From: Pseudomonadota bacterium
Lineage (GTDB): Bacteria; Pseudomonadota; Gammaproteobacteria; Burkholderiales; Burkholderiaceae
Length of the DNA: 18,560 bases
Reading direction: 5' to 3'
Assembly: GCA_021783435.1 (NCBI GenBank)
Contig: JAJXUC010000074.1
Coordinates: 1 to 18,560 of the forward strand
The notes beneath the pieces were generated by a model. That model saw only the letters and a list, made by a program, of their open reading frames with translations. It did not search any database and was not told where the DNA came from. The position numbers and the translations under genes are program-made. Positions within the stretch are counted from its first letter, which is position 1. Each line of letters begins with the position of its first letter. This document shows positions 1-6,708 of this stretch, piece after piece.

Positions 1-1199
1 AGCGCGGCCGCAGCCATCTGTGGAAGCCGCTGCTGCACCAGGCCGCCGCCGGCACGCTGGGCATCGACGACAACGAACTCAACTACCTGGCGCAATCCAC
101 CTGGCACCATTTCAAATACCGGCTCGGTGCGATGGACGGCCTGGACCGGGCCAACAAGCAGGTTCTGGTGGCGCCCACGCGCGACGACGACGGGCGCGAG
201 ATCGTGCCGCGCCGCAGCTTCGGCTACGACATCCTGGTGCTGGCCCTGGGCAGCCAGAACAATGACTTCGGCACCCCGGGTGCGGCCGAATATGCCATCG
301 CCCTCGACACCGTGGACGACGCGCGCCGCTTTCACCGCCGCCTGGTCAACGCCTGTATCGCCGCCAACACCCAGGCCGCTCCGCTGCGCCCGGAGCAGCT
401 CAAGGTCGTGGCCATCGGCGCGGGCGCCACTGGGGTGGAGCTGGTGGCCGAACTGCACAACTCAACACGCGCCCTCGCCGCCTACGGCCTCGACCGCATC
501 GACCCCGAGCGCGACGTGCGCCTGAGTCTGATCGAGGCGGCGCCGCGCATTCTTCCGGCACTCCCCCCGCGGCTGTCGGCCTCGGCGGCGGCCGAACTGG
601 CCAAGCTCAAGGTTGAGATCCACACAGGCAAGCGCGTCACCGCCGTCACCCCCACGGGAGTGCAAACGGCCGATGGGGACTTCCTGCCGGCGGAGCTGGT
701 GGTATGGGCCGCGGGCGTGAAGGCCCCGGACGTACTGCGCGACCTGGATGGCCTGGAGAACAACCGCATCAACCAACTCGTGGTGCGCCCAACCCTCCAG
801 ACCACGCGCGACGACGCCATTTTCGCCCTCGGCGACTGTGCTGCCTGCCCCTGGGACGGGCGCGATGGCAATGTGCCGCCGCGCGCCCAGGCGGCACACC
901 AGCAGGCCAGTTTCCTCGTGCGCCAGATCTCCAGGCAACTGGCCGGCAAGCCCATCGGCACGTTCAAGTACCGCGATTTCGGCTCACTGGTCTCCCTGGG
1001 CGAGCACAGCACCGTGGGCAGCCTGATGGGCGGCTTATCGAAGGGCAGCATGTTCATCGAGGGGCACTTCGCCCGCTTCATCTACTGGCTGCTCTACCGC
1101 AAGCACCTGCTGAGCCTGCACGGGTTCTGGAAAACCGTCTTCCTCACGCTCGCGCGCATGATCTCGCGCACGGCCGAACCCCGCATCAAGCTGCATTGA
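1..1199 (+). CDS. ndh: Type II NADH dehydrogenase (NDH-2), 5' end cut off by the window edge
   Basis: The product is a single-subunit, FAD-dependent NADH:quinone oxidoreductase that passes electrons from NADH to the membrane quinone pool without pumping protons. The reading frame is open from base 3 (398 codons visible). It begins inside the family's N-terminal SHLWKPLLHQAAAG segment, so roughly 35 residues, including the first GxGxxG FAD-binding loop, lie upstream. Visible hallmarks are the second Rossmann loop VVAIGAGATGVELVAEL (bases about 407-457), the FAD-contacting IFALGDCA segment (about 820-843) and a C-terminal stretch rich in aromatic and basic residues (FIYWLLYRKHLLSLHGFWK). In this family such a tail forms an amphipathic membrane anchor. 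The first ATG in the frame, at 132, is internal and not the start. The 253 bases to the next gene contain no convincing intrinsic terminator. The family assignment is firm; the exact quinone is unknown. Confidence 0.93.
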   Translation, partial: RGRSHLWKPLLHQAAAGTLGIDDNELNYLAQSTWHHFKYRLGAMDGLDRANKQVLVAPTRDDDGREIVPRRSFGYDILVLALGSQNNDFGTPGAAEYAIALDTVDDARRFHRRLVNACIAANTQAAPLRPEQLKVVAIGAGATGVELVAELHNSTRALAAYGLDRIDPERDVRLSLIEAAPRILPALPPRLSASAAAELAKLKVEIHTGKRVTAVTPTGVQTADGDFLPAELVVWAAGVKAPDVLRDLDGLENNRINQLVVRPTLQTTRDDAIFALGDCAACPWDGRDGNVPPRAQAAHQQASFLVRQISRQLAGKPIGTFKYRDFGSLVSLGEHSTVGSLMGGLSKGSMFIEGHFARFIYWLLYRKHLLSLHGFWKTVFLTLARMISRTAEPRIKLH

Positions 1200-1452
1200 G
1201 CCACGCGATCCTGCACGTAACGGGCCCCTGGCGAGATGATCGATGGAGTTATCTGGATTTTTATGCAGGTTATTGAGTAAGCTTCGGCATTCGGCGAAAT
1301 CAACGATAAAAACGTGAGCATCCGGGGATATGCACCACCATTCAGGCCTGCGTTGGGCCATCGCAACGCCAAGGGCTGTGCGCGGCCGGCCATGGCGCGC
1401 ATGCCGCCGCTCCGACGGACCCCCGGCCTCGCACGCCTGATGCGGGCCTGAC

Positions 1453-3717
1453 ATGGCCAGCCGCCCCAGCGCCTCCGCGGGCCAACTTTGGCGCCTGCCA
1501 CTGCTCAACACCGCGCTGGCCGCCACCTATGTCTTGCTGGCCTGGGGTGCCACGCGCAGCGATCCGTCGAACGCCGTCCTGTGGCCCTCGAGCGCCATCG
1601 CCGTCTTCGGCGTCTGGGTCCTGGGTTTCATGGCCGCGCCCGGCATCCTGCTGGGCGCCTATATCGCCAACGCCGAGGTCATCGGTTGGTCTGCGCAGGC
1701 AGCCCTACTCATCGCCGTGGGAAACACCGCGAGCGTGCTGTTCGCCTGGTGGGTCCTGCGGCGCATACGCCAGCCCTGGCGCGGCCTGCAGGACACCGGC
1801 GACACGCTCGCCTTCATCCTCACGCTCGGTCTGCTGGGGCCGGCCATCAGCGCCAGCGTCGGCGTGATCAGTTCCCTGCTCGCCGCGCCGCCGCGGCTTC
1901 ACGACATCGGCATGCTGGGGCCGGTGTGGCTGATTTCAGATGCCTGCAGCGTGCTCGTGTATGCGCCGATGCTGGTGCTGTGGTGGGAGCGCCGTCACGA
2001 GCGTCTGCCACGCCCGACCGTCGAATTCGTCATCCTGCCGCTGATCGCGCTGATCGGCGTGGCCGTGCTGGCCTTTTCGCCGCCCGCGCGGCAGGCGCTG
2101 CCGCTGGGCCTGGCTTCGCTCGCCTTGCTACCGCTGCTGTGGGGAGCGATGCGGCTGTCCATGCGCCTGGCCAGCCTGTTCATGGCCGTCCTGTTCACGT
2201 TGGCGCTGGTGGGCGCTGCCCTGGGCCTGGGTCCCATGATGGTTCTTCCGATCGACGAACGCGCCTCCGTGCTGCAACTCCTGGGCATCAGCCTGGCCTG
2301 CACGGTGCTGCTGGCCAGCAGCCTGGCCCAGGAGCGCAGTCTCGCGCTGCGCCAGCTGCGCGAGGCGAATGCGGGGCTGGAACGGGCCGTGGAACGGCGC
2401 ACCAAGGCCATGGTGAAAAGCCAGCGCAAGTTGCAGGAACAGCTGCGCTTCCAGGACTCGCTGCTGGGCGCATTGCCCAACCCCACGGCGTACAGCGCGG
2501 CCAACGGGCGGCTCGAGCTGGTCAATCAGGCCTTCACGCGGCTGTTGGAGCGCAGCCGCGATGCCTTGCTCGGACGCCGCCCCGCCGAGGTGTTCGAGGA
2601 CAGCCTGCTGCATACCTGGACCTCGATGGACCGGCAGCTGCATGCCGAGCGGCGCCCTCTGTCGCAGGAATGCAGGCAAGTGTCCTCGGACGGCGATGTC
2701 ACGGTGTGGATCGTCAACAAGGCGCAGGTCACGGATCCGGCCAGCGAGGAGCCTCTGGGCATCGTCACCAGCCTGCAGGACATCACCGAACTCAAACGCC
2801 TGCAAGAACAGCTCGAGCGCGATGAGCGGGGCTTGCGCTTCCTGGTCGAGGAGTCCCCGGTGCCGCTGGTCATCACCCGCGTGCACGATTCAGTCCAGCT
2901 GTTTGCCAATCGCGCCGCCGACGAACTGTTCCGCGCCCATCACACCGGCCGTTCCGGCAAGCTCTTGCGGGATCTGTGGGTCGAGCCCGCGCAGCGACGG
3001 TCGGTGGTCGAGCAGGTACTGCGCGAGGGCGTGGTGCGCGGGCTGGAGACGCAGTTCCTCCGCTACGACGGCAGTCCGGTCTGGCTGCTGCTGTCCGTCA
3101 CCCACACGCAGTACCGAGGTGACGAAGCCCTGGTGTTCGCCTTCAAGGACATCACGCCGACCAAGGAACGCGAACACACCCTGCGCGCCCTGGCCTACAC
3201 GGACCCGCTCACGGGCGTGGCCAACCGCCGCAGTTTCCTGACACGTGCCGCGGCGGCCCTGCAGGAGGCCAAGATTCAGGGCAGGCCCCTGGCCGTTCTG
3301 GCGCTGGACATCGATCATTTCAAACAGATCAACGACGTCTATGGGCATCCGACCGGCGACCGTGCGCTGCGCAGTTTCTCGCAGGTCTGCCAGCAGCTTG
3401 CACGCGACGATGCCCTGCTCGGCCGCCTCGGAGGCGACGAGTTCGCCATCGTCCTGCCGCGCAGCGACGACGGCGCGGCCTATGACTTCGCGCAGCGCCT
3501 GCGCCTGGCCGTGCAGGAGAGCGCAACGGCCGAGCACGCCCCGCTGCGCCTGCAGCTCACCACCAGCATCGGCATCGCACATCATCCCTGCGAACACATG
3601 ACCGAATGCGGTCTGGACGACCTGCTGGCCCGTGCTGACCAGGCGCTCTATCGTGCCAAGCAACGCGGGCGCAACCGCGTCGAACTCTGGACGGGGCGCG
3701 ACCCGGGTTCCGTGTAA
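1453..3717 (+). CDS. Membrane-bound diguanylate cyclase: MASE1, two PAS domains, GGDEF
   Basis: A 754-residue signalling enzyme predicted to make cyclic di-GMP from two GTP. Residues about 10-300 are a hydrophobic MASE1-type sensor with some eight membrane segments. A short basic coiled-coil linker follows (about 295-330), then two PAS domains (about 335-450 and 458-580), each closing on a DIT motif (SLQDITELK, FKDITPTKE). The GGDEF domain (about 585-745) has an intact active-site GGDEF at residues 660-664 and the expected DIDHFKQINDVYGH metal/nucleotide segment, so it should be catalytically active. The inhibitory I-site, normally RxxD five residues before GGDEF, reads RDDA: the Arg is kept but the Asp is lost, so product inhibition may be weak. 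No EAL domain is present. The ATG at 1453 was chosen because the hydrophobic domain begins right after it; its ribosome site is weak. The ligand sensed by MASE1 or PAS cannot be told from the sequence. Confidence 0.93.
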   Translation: MASRPSASAGQLWRLPLLNTALAATYVLLAWGATRSDPSNAVLWPSSAIAVFGVWVLGFMAAPGILLGAYIANAEVIGWSAQAALLIAVGNTASVLFAWWVLRRIRQPWRGLQDTGDTLAFILTLGLLGPAISASVGVISSLLAAPPRLHDIGMLGPVWLISDACSVLVYAPMLVLWWERRHERLPRPTVEFVILPLIALIGVAVLAFSPPARQALPLGLASLALLPLLWGAMRLSMRLASLFMAVLFTLALVGAALGLGPMMVLPIDERASVLQLLGISLACTVLLASSLAQERSLALRQLREANAGLERAVERRTKAMVKSQRKLQEQLRFQDSLLGALPNPTAYSAANGRLELVNQAFTRLLERSRDALLGRRPAEVFEDSLLHTWTSMDRQLHAERRPLSQECRQVSSDGDVTVWIVNKAQVTDPASEEPLGIVTSLQDITELKRLQEQLERDERGLRFLVEESPVPLVITRVHDSVQLFANRAADELFRAHHTGRSGKLLRDLWVEPAQRRSVVEQVLREGVVRGLETQFLRYDGSPVWLLLSVTHTQYRGDEALVFAFKDITPTKEREHTLRALAYTDPLTGVANRRSFLTRAAAALQEAKIQGRPLAVLALDIDHFKQINDVYGHPTGDRALRSFSQVCQQLARDDALLGRLGGDEFAIVLPRSDDGAAYDFAQRLRLAVQESATAEHAPLRLQLTTSIGIAHHPCEHMTECGLDDLLARADQALYRAKQRGRNRVELWTGRDPGSV

Positions 3718-3761
3718 GACCCAAGGCTCCCCTGCCGCGAGCCTGTGCGCGAGCGACGCGC

Positions 3762-3787
3762 AAAAAAAAGCCAAGCATGCGCTTGGC
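3762..3787 (-). terminator. Intrinsic terminator of the small secreted-protein gene
   Basis: Read on the minus strand, a 7-base-pair stem GCCAAGC/GCTTGGC with a 4-base loop (3770-3787) is followed directly by eight T residues (3769-3762). It lies 44 bases past the stop codon at 3831. With the T run on the minus side only, it serves the minus-strand gene and not the converging diguanylate cyclase gene. Confidence 0.85.
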
Positions 3788-3830
3788 CAAGGGGGGAGGA
3801 GACAACAACCATCGTCAGGCGGGGCCTGAT

Positions 3831-4109
3831 TTATTCCTTCTTCTCGCCTTCGTTTTTCTTCTTGTCGGCCTTGTCGTGTGACCCGGCCGGGGCGGACGCG
3901 CCATTCTTGGCTGCGTCATAAGTCATGGCTTGCATGCCGGCAGCCGGCATCGCGCCTTGGGCCCCACTGACATGGACATTGGCTTGTGCCGCGGCCTCGG
4001 CAGGCATGCCGGCGGCACGGGCCTGGCTTGAGACGAAAGCGGCCAACAAAAGAGCGACGCCGAAGCCGAGAGCGGATAGCGAGGGTTTGTTCAGAATGCG
4101 CGGGTTCAT
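3831..4109 (-). CDS. Small secreted protein of unknown function, probable QseF/sigma-54 target
   Basis: A 92-residue protein that I do not recognise as a named family. It begins MNPRILNKPSLSALGFGVAL, a positively charged start and hydrophobic core typical of a Sec signal peptide, with likely cleavage after the Ala-Arg-Ala near residue 32. The mature part of about 60 residues is rich in Ala, Gly and Met and ends in a highly charged tail (KADKKKNEGEKKE). There is no Cys in the mature part and no lipobox, so it should be a free periplasmic or exported protein. The start at 4109 is chosen over an in-frame ATG at 4229 for three reasons: AGGAG lies 6 bases upstream, the signal peptide starts there, and the predicted sigma-54 start site (about 4169) lies inside the longer frame. 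An intrinsic terminator follows, so the transcript is predicted to be about 410 nt and monocistronic. It sits directly downstream of qseF. Its role is unknown; envelope stress or homeostasis would be a guess from the regulator family. Confidence 0.8.
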   Translation of the reverse strand: MNPRILNKPSLSALGFGVALLLAAFVSSQARAAGMPAEAAAQANVHVSGAQGAMPAAGMQAMTYDAAKNGASAPAGSHDKADKKKNEGEKKE

Positions 4110-4115
4110 GGAAAA

Positions 4116-4120
4116 CTCCT
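4116..4120 (-). promoter_or_regulatory. Ribosome binding site deciding the start of the small secreted protein
   Basis: On the minus strand AGGAG stands 6 bases before the ATG at 4109 (AGGAGTTTTCCATG). It is one of the best Shine-Dalgarno matches in the window and fixes the start just before the signal peptide. Confidence 0.85.
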
Positions 4121-4179
4121 GTGATGCTTCGAGAGGTCTGCGAACCGGACCGGAATCCGTCATCGCGATGCCTTCTATA

Positions 4180-4196
4180 TGCACTTCCCGTGCCAG
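4180..4196 (-). promoter_or_regulatory. Sigma-54 (-24/-12) promoter of the small secreted-protein gene
   Basis: The minus strand reads CTGGCACGGGAAGTGCA. Compared with the RpoN consensus YTGGCACGrNNNTTGCW it differs at one base (GTGC for TTGC) and keeps the required GG-N10-GC spacing. The predicted start point is about 4169, giving a 5' leader of about 60 nt that includes the AGGAG site. It sits next to the gene for a sigma-54 activator and downstream of matching activator and IHF sites, which makes chance unlikely. Confidence 0.82.
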
Positions 4197-4213
4197 GCAA
4201 TTTTCATGTTTTG

Positions 4214-4226
4214 AATCAATGCGTTG
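4214..4226 (+). promoter_or_regulatory. Promoter-proximal IHF site
   Basis: AATCAATGCGTTG is a full match to the IHF consensus WATCAANNNNTTR. It lies between the -24/-12 element (4196) and the nearest activator site (4257), the position where IHF bends DNA so that a bound activator can touch sigma-54 polymerase. The same 13 bases recur in inverted orientation at 4325-4337. Confidence 0.72.
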
Positions 4227-4256
4227 CATCCGGCGAAGCGGCCACTGTCAGGGCCA

Positions 4257-4274
4257 TGTCGAATGTGCCCCTCA
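4257..4274 (-). promoter_or_regulatory. Degenerate third QseF/GlrR-type site
   Basis: On the minus strand TGAG-N10-GACA: the right arm is perfect and the left arm matches 2 of 4 bases of TGTC-N10-GACA. Alone it would not be called. It is listed because its centre lies 32 bases, about three helical turns, from the perfect site at 4289-4306, so both would face the same side of the DNA. Confidence 0.4.
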
Positions 4275-4288
4275 AACCGTGCGCGAAA

Positions 4289-4306
4289 TGTCGCTACAGC
4301 CCGACA
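4289..4306 (-). promoter_or_regulatory. Perfect QseF/GlrR-type activator site TGTC-N10-GACA
   Basis: The minus strand reads TGTCGGGCTGTAGCGACA, an exact match to the TGTC-N10-GACA motif described for GlrR/QseF in enterobacteria (for example upstream of glmY). It is centred about 128 bases upstream of the predicted start point, a normal distance for a sigma-54 enhancer. The gene for a GlrR/QseF-type activator ends about 120 bases away. Confidence 0.78.
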
Positions 4307-4324
4307 TCCAACAGGGCTAATTTT

Positions 4325-4337
4325 CAACGCATTGATT
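4325..4337 (-). promoter_or_regulatory. Distal IHF site
   Basis: The minus strand reads AATCAATGCGTTG, again a full match to WATCAANNNNTTR and identical to the proximal site but on the opposite strand. It lies between the distal activator site (4353-4370) and the perfect one (4289-4306), in an AT-rich patch that stands out from the GC-rich surroundings. Confidence 0.65.
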
Positions 4338-4352
4338 TTGTTTCTATTTTTT

Positions 4353-4370
4353 TGTCGCCTGAGAGCGACG
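4353..4370 (-). promoter_or_regulatory. Distal near-perfect QseF/GlrR-type site
   Basis: The minus strand has CGTC-N10-GACA, matching 7 of the 8 specified bases of TGTC-N10-GACA. Its centre is 64 bases, about six helical turns, from the centre of the perfect site and about 192 from the predicted start point. The arms can also pair as a short stem, but the neighbouring T run is on the wrong side for a terminator of either strand. Confidence 0.6.
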
Positions 4371-4428
4371 CAGCCCGAAACCCTAGGGCAGGACACCGGG
4401 GTACCCGCGCAGACCGCAGGACCAAGTC

Positions 4429-5775
4429 CTAGTCCATTGATTTGAACAAGGCGGGGGACAGCGCGTGCTTTTGCAGCAAGCGGTAGAACTCCGTGCGATT
4501 GCGCTGGGCCAGGCGCGCGGCCTCTGTCACCTGACCGCCCGTGAGCTTCATCAGGTTGACCAGATAATCGCGCTCGAAATGGTCCTTGGCCTCGGCATAG
4601 CTCAGGATTTCCGTCGGCTTGTTGCGCAGGGCGCGCGTCACCAGCGCGGCCGGGATGCGTACCGTGGTGCACAAGGCGCAGCATTGTTCGACGACATTCA
4701 TGAGTTGACGGATATTTCCCGGCCAGTCGGCGCGCATCAGCAGATCCAGCGCGTCGGGAACGAAACCGATGATGCGCCGTCCGTGCTTCTTCGCCAGCAG
4801 ATCGACGAAATGCTGGGCCAGCGGCCCGATGTCCTCGCGCCGCTCGCGCAATGGTGGAATGTGCAGGTTCACCACATTGAGCCGGTAGTACAGGTCTTCG
4901 CGGAACTGCTGTTCGGCGATGGCCGCCTCCAGATCGCGGTGGGTGGCCGAGACGATGCGCACGTCGACTGGGATCGACTGGCTGGCGCCGACCGGTCGCA
5001 CCTCGCGCTCCTGCAGCACGCGCAGCAGTTTGGCTTGCAGGGCGATCGGCATGTCGCCGATCTCGTCGAGAAACACCGTGCCGCCCTGCGCCGTCTGGAA
5101 CAAGCCCTTGCGGCTGGTTTCCGCCCCGGTGAACGCGCCTTTGGCATGGCCGAACAGCTCGGATTCCAGCAGCGCCTCGGGAATCGCCGCGCAGTTGATG
5201 GCGACGAAAGGCCCGCGCTTGCGCGTGCTGGCCTGGTGCACGGCGCGCGCAAGCATCTCCTTGCCGGTGCCGGACTCGCCCTGGATCAGCACGCTGGCCT
5301 CGCTGGCGCCGACCAGCGCCACCTCGTCGAGCAGGGCGTTCATCAGGGGGCTGACCGTCACGATGTCGGGAAATCGCACCCGCGCCGGCTTGCCGGTTTC
5401 GGGGCCTCCGGTCCCCACCGCGCGCGCCAGCAAGGCAAGCAGTTCCGGCGCCTCGAAGGGCTTGGTGAGATAGCCGAACACCCCGCTCTGCGCCGCGGCC
5501 ACCGCATCGGGAATGGTGCCGTGCGCGGTGAGGATGATGACCGGCAGCGAGGGATCGGCGGCGTGGATGCGCTCGAACAGGGCCATGCCGTCCATGCCCT
5601 GCATCCGCAGATCGGTGATGACGGCGCGCGGACGCGATACGGCGAGCCGCGCCAAGGCCTCCTCGCCGCTGGCCACCGTGATCGGCCTGTAACCCGACGA
5701 CTGCAGGCGCATGCCGAGCAGGCGCAGGAGGTCGGCATCGTCGTCGACCACCAGCACACTGGGGGTCGCATTCAT
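4429..5775 (-). CDS. qseF: Sigma-54-dependent response regulator QseF (GlrR)
   Basis: A 448-residue NtrC-type activator, the normal length for QseF/GlrR. The receiver domain (about 5-120) has the acidic pocket DDD at 11-13, phospho-acceptor D55 in VITDLRM, T83 and K105. The AAA+ domain (about 137-365) has Walker A GESGTGKE at 166-173, the sigma-54-contacting GAFTGA loop at 213-218 and Walker B VFLDE around 234-238. A Fis-type helix-turn-helix ends the protein ([20 protein letters not shown]). Phosphorylation by the upstream kinase should drive oligomer formation and opening of RpoN promoters. The start has a strong AGGGGAG site about 7 bases before it. The gene follows the lipoprotein gene after 55 bases. 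The segment after its stop shows no intrinsic terminator and carries the predicted binding sites for this regulator. The gene order and C-terminal helix sequence favour QseF over other NtrC-like regulators. Confidence 0.93.
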   Translation of the reverse strand: MNATPSVLVVDDDADLLRLLGMRLQSSGYRPITVASGEEALARLAVSRPRAVITDLRMQGMDGMALFERIHAADPSLPVIILTAHGTIPDAVAAAQSGVFGYLTKPFEAPELLALLARAVGTGGPETGKPARVRFPDIVTVSPLMNALLDEVALVGASEASVLIQGESGTGKEMLARAVHQASTRKRGPFVAINCAAIPEALLESELFGHAKGAFTGAETSRKGLFQTAQGGTVFLDEIGDMPIALQAKLLRVLQEREVRPVGASQSIPVDVRIVSATHRDLEAAIAEQQFREDLYYRLNVVNLHIPPLRERREDIGPLAQHFVDLLAKKHGRRIIGFVPDALDLLMRADWPGNIRQLMNVVEQCCALCTTVRIPAALVTRALRNKPTEILSYAEAKDHFERDYLVNLMKLTGGQVTEAARLAQRNRTEFYRLLQKHALSPALFKSMD

Positions 5776-5830
5776 CGTGACTCCCCTGCGTCGCGGAAAC
5801 CCGGGGGTCGGTGCCGGGTATGCCGCCGCC

Positions 5831-6472
5831 TCATTTGGTCTGCCCGGGCTTGGTCTGCCCAGGTCGGCTTTGTGCGCGGTCTTGCAATTCCACCTCCAGG
5901 TTTTTGATCTGTCCGATCTTGTCCTGCAGATCGGCCACTTGCTTGTTGCTGCGAACCAGTTCTGCGCGCAACTGCGCCAGATCGAGGGTCTGGCGGCTCA
6001 GGCGCTGCAACACGCGAATGAACTGCTTGGATGCCGGATCCTCGGTCTGGTTGTCCAGTCCCCGCAGCAAATCCTGTGCCTGCGTGGCCTCGTCGGCGGT
6101 CGGCGAGGCGCGCGCCATGAGCAAATAGGCGAGTTTGAGCTTGTCCGCCGGAGTGCGCTGCGCACCCAGCGCCTGCAAGCGTTGCTGATCGGCGTTGGCC
6201 GCGGCCTGCGACTCGATGGCGATGTGGCGCAAAGTGTCGCCGATCCAGGTCATGCTGAGCGGCTCGGGCTTGAACAGGCTCGCCAGCGGCGAGGCAGGCG
6301 CGGCAGACTGGACTTGCGCCGCTGCCGGCGCCGGCTGGGTGGCCTGCGACTCGGCATGCGCCGCAGCGGTGGCGGAAGGTGCCTTCAACGCCGCGCAGCC
6401 GGACAACAGGGGCAGCGCGCAGGCGCAAGTCAACAGGCATGCGGCAGAAACACGCCGATTGATGTTTCCCAA
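5831..6472 (-). CDS. qseG: QseG-like outer-membrane lipoprotein with a non-ATG start
   Basis: Predicted 213-residue lipoprotein encoded between kinase and regulator, the place of qseG (yfhG) in enterobacteria, where QseG interacts with the QseE sensor. After a basic start (NINRR) and a hydrophobic stretch comes a lipobox LLSGC with Cys at residue 26. An Ala/Pro/Gln-rich linker (about 30-70) and a helical domain follow, with a coiled-coil stretch near the end (LAQLRAELVRSNKQVADLQD, about 165-205). The end repeats GQTK (RPGQTKPGQTK). The only start codon close to the signal peptide is TTG at 6472, with a poor ribosome site. The frame stays open upstream to an ATG at 6874, but that would run through a repeat and into the kinase gene. 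The repeat just upstream may have replaced the original leader. Similarity to QseG is inferred from position, lipobox and size; the sequence itself is poorly conserved. Confidence 0.72.
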   Translation of the reverse strand: MGNINRRVSAACLLTCACALPLLSGCAALKAPSATAAAHAESQATQPAPAAAQVQSAAPASPLASLFKPEPLSMTWIGDTLRHIAIESQAAANADQQRLQALGAQRTPADKLKLAYLLMARASPTADEATQAQDLLRGLDNQTEDPASKQFIRVLQRLSRQTLDLAQLRAELVRSNKQVADLQDKIGQIKNLEVELQDRAQSRPGQTKPGQTK

Positions 6473-6488
6473 CTTCGTGCCAGTCCGA

Positions 6489-6633
6489 CCCCCTCCCCAC
6501 CCCAACCCGCCCCATGCATGGGGCGGGAGCTGCCGCAGCTCCCGCCTGGCGAGGAAGACGGGTGTGCAACCCACAAGTTCGCGCCGCGCCCTTCTCACCT
6601 CCCCCACCGCGTGGGGGAGGCCGGGAGGGGGAG
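6489..6633 (+). repeat. GC-rich dispersed repeat with nested palindromes between qseE and qseG
   Basis: About 145 bases built almost wholly of inverted repeats: outer arms CCCCCTCCC (6489-6497) and GGGAGGGGG (6623-6631); a perfect 22-base palindrome at 6506-6527 (CCCGCCCC, ATGCAT, GGGGCGGG); GGGAGCTG/CAGCTCCC with a 3-base loop at 6525-6543; and CCTCCCCCAC/GTGGGGGAGG with a 3-base loop at 6598-6620. It codes for nothing recognisable. It resembles the short GC-rich dispersed elements scattered between genes in Burkholderiales, judged from memory of such sequences. It lies in the 236-base gap of an otherwise compact operon and would form strong hairpins in the mRNA. Confidence 0.7.
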
Positions 6634-6708
6634 CTTCGTGCGCCGCTTCGTGTCTGTCGCCCATTCTGAAAATCGCAATCAGTCGGCGCAAGGGAACGAG
6701 GTGAAGTG

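Noticed and set aside
1393..1407. Possible -24/-12 element upstream of the diguanylate cyclase gene
   Set aside because: It has GG-N10-GC spacing but several consensus bases are wrong, and no activator or IHF site is nearby; in such GC-rich DNA this is expected by chance.
3831..4229. Longer version of the small secreted protein starting at the ATG at 4229
   Set aside because: It would put 40 residues before the signal peptide, has no ribosome site, contains an IHF site in its first codons, and begins upstream of the predicted sigma-54 start point. The start at 4109 fits much better.
4353..4370. Stem next to a T run read as a terminator of qseF
   Set aside because: On the plus strand the T run comes before the stem, and on the minus strand the stem is followed by A residues, so it fits neither strand. 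It matches the QseF-type site better.
4465..5907. Long plus-strand open frame of 480 codons opposite qseF
   Set aside because: It is antisense to a strongly supported gene, and the translation is typical low-complexity shadow coding of GC-rich DNA with no family features.
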